This document shows, in pieces, positions 52,358 to 64,000 of a DNA stretch of 64,000 nt. Both the position numbers and the translations under genes were made by a program. Under the pieces are notes generated by a model. That model saw only the letters and a list, made by a program, of their open reading frames with translations. It did no database searches and was not told the DNA's origin. Position 1 is the stretch's first letter; each line of letters begins with the position of its first letter. Source of the DNA: Capitella teleta (Eukaryota; Annelida; Polychaeta; Capitellidae); NCBI GenBank assembly GCA_000328365.1, contig KB293180.1:194341-258340 (forward strand), given 5' to 3'.

Positions 52358-55300
52358 ATGAGTGACCACAGCGATCTTGTTGCTCGCTTTGCCAGTGTCA
52401 CTGGTGCCGAACCCGAAAGGGCCCAGTTCTACTTGGAAGCAGCTGCTTGGAATATTGATGTAAGTATTTTTTTTCATAGCCATCTTTTGTTTGTGAGCGA
52501 TAATAGGAACATTATTCGTTGTTATCAAATGATGACCAAAACAAAACGCATATGTTGACTATAATTTTAGAATTGGAGTCGTATTCTGGTCGCAAGTTGA
52601 GTCCTGCCCGACAAGATTCTTTACCACAGTGAGGCTCTTCAGTTAACCAGTTAAATGATAATGATAAAGGAATTTTGTTTTTGTTTTTGTTTTATTCCAT
52701 TATGATTATCCTAGCTCCCCAAGGGTAGTGGAGTAGTTCCCACACACCGCTACCGCGTATCGCCATTGACTCCCATAGCGACAGTGAGTTGTGAACTTTT
52801 GTGAAGCTTTGTGATCCAAAAATCACTATTTTTACTAGCTGGTGAAATTCTTTGAATCCTTCACTCAAGAAAAAAGTCAACTTTTGTACACGTTGCTACC
52901 TAGTACCTGTTGAACAATGTTTCACAGCTTTTTAACAATAATATTTGAGAATCAGCAACATCATGCCATGTTGTGAACGAAAATGACCCAGAATGCATCT
53001 GGCGCACGAGACCGGAATGTCAACATAAGCACGTGCGCCTTTTGTTTACAAAATATGACAGCTCTTATCTGGAGTCAGTCTGTACAATTGAATGATCGTA
53101 TATTGAGGGAAATGTTTGCTGCTCCATTACCTTCCACGTGTTGAGGTGCGAGCACAAAAGAATAAAGTTTGGGATGGCACTCATAAATGGGATCGATGAC
53201 AGCTGTCAAAACATATCTCGCGAGACTTGAAGATCACGCGTGATCTCGCTATATTTCCATGCGAGAACAACAATGGTGAAGAAGTTATAAGTTCAAACTT
53301 CCACAATCTTCGTATTTATATTAATTACTCTTCATTTTCTCGTGTAACAGCTCAAGTGGTGGTTATTTTTCGATTTCTAAATACATTTAGCTGCTAAAAA
53401 CATTCTTACATTGTAGGAGGTCTCGGCGTGATATAAATGATATTGCTCTAAAATATAGTCGCCGTTACAAAGACCTGTTCATGCAGTAGCGTTGTGTGTG
53501 CACTACACTACGGCTTGGGGAGCTATGATTATCCATATTATCCATATAATTACAGCCATATACATGATTATCATTCATGATGATCATGATGATTCCGTTT
53601 ACTATTTACTGCAGCTGTAAGCATAACCTTTGTATTCCGTTTACAACTGATGTTCTCTACACATAGCCAGGAACACCCAACGAATCCTGATGTTTACTGA
53701 AACATAGAGCATATGGGCCACCATGGGGGTTAATTAAGAAGCTGGCCCCAGAAGTTGTTGCTATCGCGTCATATGTTGGGATTTCCCTAGCCCTATACTA
53801 TGGCTGATCCCGATCGCCTTTGGATCAGTCCTACCGTATCCGGCTCAAAACGAGTCCACAATAGATAACATTTTAGATACCCAGGCTTCAAATATAACAG
53901 CATCCATGCTTTAGCTTGCAATTTTTGCTCGGGCCACAACAACTGATCAGGATTTTAGATTTACTGCTGAACTATTTTCATATCACCTGCGTCCTACTTT
54001 TACTAAGAAAAATGCTGGCAGCTGCGAACGTTGCACAATGTAAACATCCTCAACCCTTGGATTGAAATTTCGCGCCTTTCTTGGAATCAGGCCGGCGTCG
54101 TACAAAAAGTAGAACACAGAATATTTTTAGAAGAGTCGACAACTATTGTTGTGAGATATGATTAGAATGGATATTTTGTGATGTACATTCACACCTTGCA
54201 ATCCGAACACCCCTGGTTTGACAAATAGTGGACGGATAGTGGGGGGTTCGGTATGGTAAACATGAGCAACAATAGGTGTCATCTCTGGAGCTTCATACTA
54301 GAAAATCAATTCAGGTTGAAGTGTCCTCTTTGTAACAGCAGAGGTAGAGGGAGATAGATTACTAGTACTTCGTGAATGTCTCTCTCCCTCTCTCTCCCAC
54401 ACAATTAATATAACAGCCTGTAGGTGTACTCATGCATGAATTTTAAGGGGAGAAACTATATATTGGTTGACCATGTTGTTCTGCACCTATTTATGCAAAG
54501 AAATTAAGTAAAAGGTATATTTTCAATGAGGGAGGGACATTTAAATGCGATTGGTGAGTGATCACAAAGAGAGCTAAATCAGATAAGTCCCTGAATGAGC
54601 ATTAAAGAATGTCATTTCTTCATTTTCTTGTTTGGCGCTTCAATGCAAACACTTTGCTTTGTTTTGATTTTAGGAGATAAACATTAGCGCTGCTATCAAA
54701 ACAATGGCACGCACAAACAAAACAATTGTACGAGAGCGTTGCCTTTATTGTGCGTTCAATGAAGCTTATCCATGGTCCAGGTCCTGTTTTCCGCCAAAGT
54801 GGAATATCGCGGAATGATGAGTGCAATATTAATTGAGATAAATCGGCATGAATCTTGATGGAATTGGAATAGAAAAGATGACATGCTGCATGACATGTTA
54901 GACTAACCATACCAAATATTTATATCTCTTATTTTTTGTGATTTTTACACTGCAATCTGTTTTGTAACACTTTCTGGGAAATACGTAGTATCATTGAAAG
55001 GCATTGAGATCTTTAACATGGAGTAGATAGGCTACTTTTGGCCCACTCTGTACGGTATTTATGCAGCATTAGATAGGCCTAGAATTGCTCAAAAAGCAAG
55101 CTTGTCTCTTTTGCAGATTGCCATTGCCAGCTTCTTTGACGAAGGTGATGAATCAGTCGCTGATGAACCAGCTGCTCCTCAGAGAAGTAGTGGACCCCCA
55201 GCCCTCCTCCTGCTGCTGCGTCTAGGTAACAAGCCCCCCCACCTTCCTCCCATCCAGTGACAACCCTCATGTTCCTTCCTAGGTTTGCCACCATTGACAA

Positions 55301-56772
55301 CCTGAGCAAAGAACCGGAAACAGATTCGTCAGAAGAGGAGGGCGAGGCATTCTACACAGGAGGTTCAGAGAGAGGAGGGTCAGCTAGGACATGCTTTCTT
55401 TATGCTTATCACTAACTTATCCTTAACAGGGGTCAACAAGTACTGGGGCCCCCAAAGAAGAAGAACGCAAAGAAGTTGATTCAGGAAATGTTTGAATCTG
55501 CCAAAGAGTGAGTGGTTGAATATTTTGATTGAATTGATTTTTATGTGGCTCTCAAGGCATGGTGCTGAGTCTGTTGAGGCCGGTTCAACTGCACCAGCGA
55601 AACCAGGTTCTTCATCTACTTTCAAAGGAAATGCTTATAAGTAAGGCTTTGCTTGATTAGTCTTGCTTTCATCTATTGATTTCAGGCTTGGGCACACAGA
55701 GGATGATTCTGAAATGGTTAAAGCACCTCCTGCTGTGTTTCAACCAAAGGAGGTTTGTTACTTGGGAGAGCAAGAAATTATATCAATGAAATTGTTTGTA
55801 GATGGATGTTGTGCTGAAGCTATGGCAGAATGGATTCAGCATTGATGCTGGTCCCCTTCGCCTCTACCAAGACCCCCAGAACCAGGAATTCCTAGCGTCC
55901 ATTAAGAAAGGGTGAGCTTCTACCTCTGTGTTTTTATTTTGCAGTGTAGGATCATTTATTTGAAGTGAGGTGCCCCGTGAACTTGTTCGCCTAGCAAAAG
56001 GGGGAGAAGTGAACGTGAACATGGAAGACCATCGTGGGGAGGAATTCTCTGCCTCCGCTGTGAAAGCCAAGCCGTTTGAAGGCGCTGGTCAGCGTCTGGG
56101 CAGGTTGGCTCGCTTCTTCCTCATGGAATCATTAGCGTCTATTTTGTTCTCAGTCCTGCAGATCCGATGGCAGGTGTTGGAGCCATAGGGGTCTCTCCTG
56201 CTAACACTGCTCAAACTGACGAAAATAGCGCCAAAAATGCTGTAGCGGTTGACGAGAAAGCCCCAACCACCAATTTGCAATTACGTCTGGCTGACGGCTC
56301 AAGGTACGCTCTCATTTATAATTGGTGTCCCGCGATATTCAAATGTTTTATTTTCATCAGAATGGTTGCCAAGTTCAATCACACACATACCGTCGCTGAT
56401 GTCAGGAATTACATTGTCACGTATCCTTTTTTCTAATTGCTAAAATTACATCCTCACTATTTCTGTGAAACAGCTCTTTTTCTCATGGAAGTTAGCATTC
56501 ACAATCGGTCACGAAATTGAGTTGATCAAAGTGTTGATCAATACAGAGCCTGTACAGAGCCAAATCTCAAAAAAGATATGCCTAAAAAAAAACTTCGTTT
56601 TGCAGAACTTAAGGGCAAAATTCCTTGACCAATGTCCAGTGCTCGTCCACAGTACGTTTCTGCAAATTTCGTCCTCCTGACCACTTTCCCAAACAAAGAG
56701 CTGTCTGACCCTTCAGTGACCTTGAAGGACGGGAATCTTCTGAATGCAGTGATCGTCCAGCGAATCAGGTGA
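52358..56772 (+). CDS. NSFL1C: NSFL1 cofactor p47 (p97/VCP adaptor), one-base frame break
   Basis: Eleven exons: 52358–52459, 55117–55225, 55283–55378, 55430–55507, 55557–55640, 55686–55752, 55802–55911, 55966–56103, 56154–56303, 56361–56420 and 56640–56772. The domains are a UBA (about 1–45), an acidic linker with [10 protein letters not shown], a SEP domain ([14 protein letters not shown] to DMEDH-type) and a UBX domain near the end ([37 protein letters not shown]). p47 recruits the AAA ATPase p97 to membrane fusion and ubiquitin substrates. The summed coding length is 1,127 nt, one short of a multiple of three. The shift lies in exon 2 at a run of five C (about 55194–55199), where one more C would restore a Pro-rich linker leading to [11 protein letters not shown]. 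All other joins are sound, so a sequencing or assembly error is more likely than a dead gene. Expected length is 375 aa. Confidence 0.9.
52703..53534. mobile_element. 814-bp inverted-repeat element with TAGC...GCTA ends and 9-bp target duplication
   Basis: The element is 52712–53525. Its left end TAGCTCCCCAAGGGTAGTGG and inverted right end TAGCTCCCCAAGCCGTAGTG begin inverted repeats of about 42 bp. TGATTATCC is duplicated at 52703–52711 and 53526–53534. A 9-bp duplication fits Mutator-like or Merlin-like transposition. No transposase frame is present, so it is non-autonomous. Confidence 0.85.
53788..54190 (+). repeat. dispersed repeat B, unoccupied copy
   Basis: It matches 30350–31232 but lacks the 440-bp TTAA MITE. 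Here ACAAAAAGTAG runs directly into AACACAGAATATTTTTAG. The parent family is not identified. Confidence 0.8.
54840..55055 (-). repeat. mariner-like repeat C, copy 2
   Basis: On the minus strand it begins CAGAGTGGGCCAAAAGTAG and follows 38821–39000. It lies just upstream of NSFL1C exon 2. Confidence 0.6.
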
Positions 56773-57500
56773 AGAAGAAAGGGGCAATGAATGTGTGAAT
56801 ATCTGTGGTTCTGTCTTTATTATTATTATTATGCGAGCGTCTCTTTTATTTGCTGAATAAATAAGTTTGTGATTTCACATTTCATATTAAAGTTTCATTG
56901 ACTTATTACCTTTGATAAAAATCAGTCATTTGCATAATATGGACTTGTTGATTGTGGAGAAAATTCCAGATAGAAGTACAAGGAGAATGAATAGAGAACT
57001 CCATGCGAGAGAACACTGATAAGAGATGTATTGCATGAAAGCGATGGAAAATGAGTGACAAACATTCATGACATCCAGTGAAGAGAAATAAACAAATTCT
57101 ATAACAAAGGAGAAAACGGAGTGATCAAAGTATTATAAGGGAGATATCCTAAATATTCTGAGCTCTGTAATTGTTGCCATGGTGACATATATTTGGTATT
57201 CTTTCACAGTATACACAGAAGTTGAGCAATGAGATAATTCGACAGGCTGAGTTAGCACACTGAATACAGTAAAATTCCTCTCCTGAATTGATTTCAGGAT
57301 TCACCGCAAATAATTACCTAAAAGTGATGTCTTTGATGTATCTCAATAAGCATAAAAAAATAAATTAACACACAGCTCCAAATGCACATTAAACACGATT
57401 CCTAAAAATTTAAAGAAAACAATTCTTTGATATTAAGATTTGTTGTTTGCTAAGTACACAGTGAAATAAAACCCAATTTTATGTGATTGAAGGCTTTTTT
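56773..57500. other. convergent 3' interval of NSFL1C and DNAJC25
   Basis: AT-rich sequence holding the 3' ends of both genes. No other feature is recognised. Confidence 0.6.
56856..56861 (+). terminator. poly(A) signal for NSFL1C
   Basis: AATAAA lies 84 bp after the stop codon. Confidence 0.6.
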
Positions 57501-63931
<6,431 letters not shown>

Positions 63932-63952
63932 CGCATCAGCCGACGGATGTCG

Positions 63953-64000
63953 TCAACTCAATGGAGTCGAAACGCCGTCATCTGCAAAAGCTGCGCCCAT
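63953..64000 (-). other. possible upstream ORF in the DNAJC25 leader
   Basis: A 15-codon ATG-to-TGA frame fills the last 48 bases of the window and ends 21 bp before the DNAJC25 start. It matters only if transcription starts beyond the window edge. Confidence 0.35.

Larger units (their letters stand above)
52460..55116 (+). other. NSFL1C intron 1 (2.7 kb)
   Basis: Nearly half is mobile DNA: the 814-bp TAGC...GCTA element (52712–53525), unoccupied dispersed repeat B (53788–54190) and mariner-like repeat C (54840–55055, inverted). A TCTC-rich run lies near 54380–54405. No exon is seen. Confidence 0.8.

Overview
The window is nuclear DNA of an invertebrate animal. It carries ten spliced protein genes with GT–AG introns, AATAAA poly(A) signals and many short DNA-transposon relics. 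Animal-type genes (Na+/K+-ATPase alpha subunit, kinesin-8, CSTPP1) and very short internal introns (mostly 45–100 bp) in AT-rich DNA suggest a compact, probably marine, genome. A sponge or another early-branching animal fits best, but that is inference. All exon joins were worked out by hand from splice sites, reading phase and family conservation.

Layout. 1.6–3.5 kb (+): ankyrin-repeat protein. 4.1–7.9 kb (–): a second ankyrin protein made of two similar modules, tail-to-tail with the first. 9.9–15.1 kb (+): CSTPP1 (C11orf49), tail-to-tail with 15.4–19.0 kb (–): kinesin-8 KIF18. 22.3–25.2 kb (–): SNRPC (U1-C). 29.7–38.0 kb (+): Na+/K+-ATPase alpha. 41.4–45.8 kb (+): complex I subunit NDUFS6. 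49.7–50.9 kb (+): an unrecognised Ala/Pro/Asn-repeat protein with a TATA/CCAAT/GC-box promoter. 52.4–56.8 kb (+): NSFL1C (p47). 57.5–63.9 kb (–): DNAJC25. The genes are unrelated housekeeping or cytoskeletal functions with no sign of an operon; CSTPP1 and KIF18 both concern microtubules, but neighbourhood alone proves nothing.

Mobile DNA is concentrated in intergenic stretches and in long first introns (1.8–4.0 kb). It includes: (i) a 52–54 bp repeat with TAGC...GCTA ends and 9-bp target duplications, and an 814-bp inverted-repeat element with the same ends and the same duplication size; (ii) two TTAA-flanked MITE families, one forming an inverted pair around the 221-bp assembly gap and the other inserted into an older repeat whose unoccupied copy is also in the window; (iii) a pogo/Tigger-like MITE; (iv) CR1/L2-like LINE 3' ends sharing one tail; (v) a decayed Ty3/gypsy pol fragment; (vi) several other inverted-repeat relics.

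Points of most interest are the 9-bp-TSD micro-element, the loss of zinc ligands in NDUFS6, the repeat protein with a WW-like end, a GC–AG intron in KIF18, two phase-compatible 3' ends for CSTPP1, and a one-base reading-frame break in NSFL1C.
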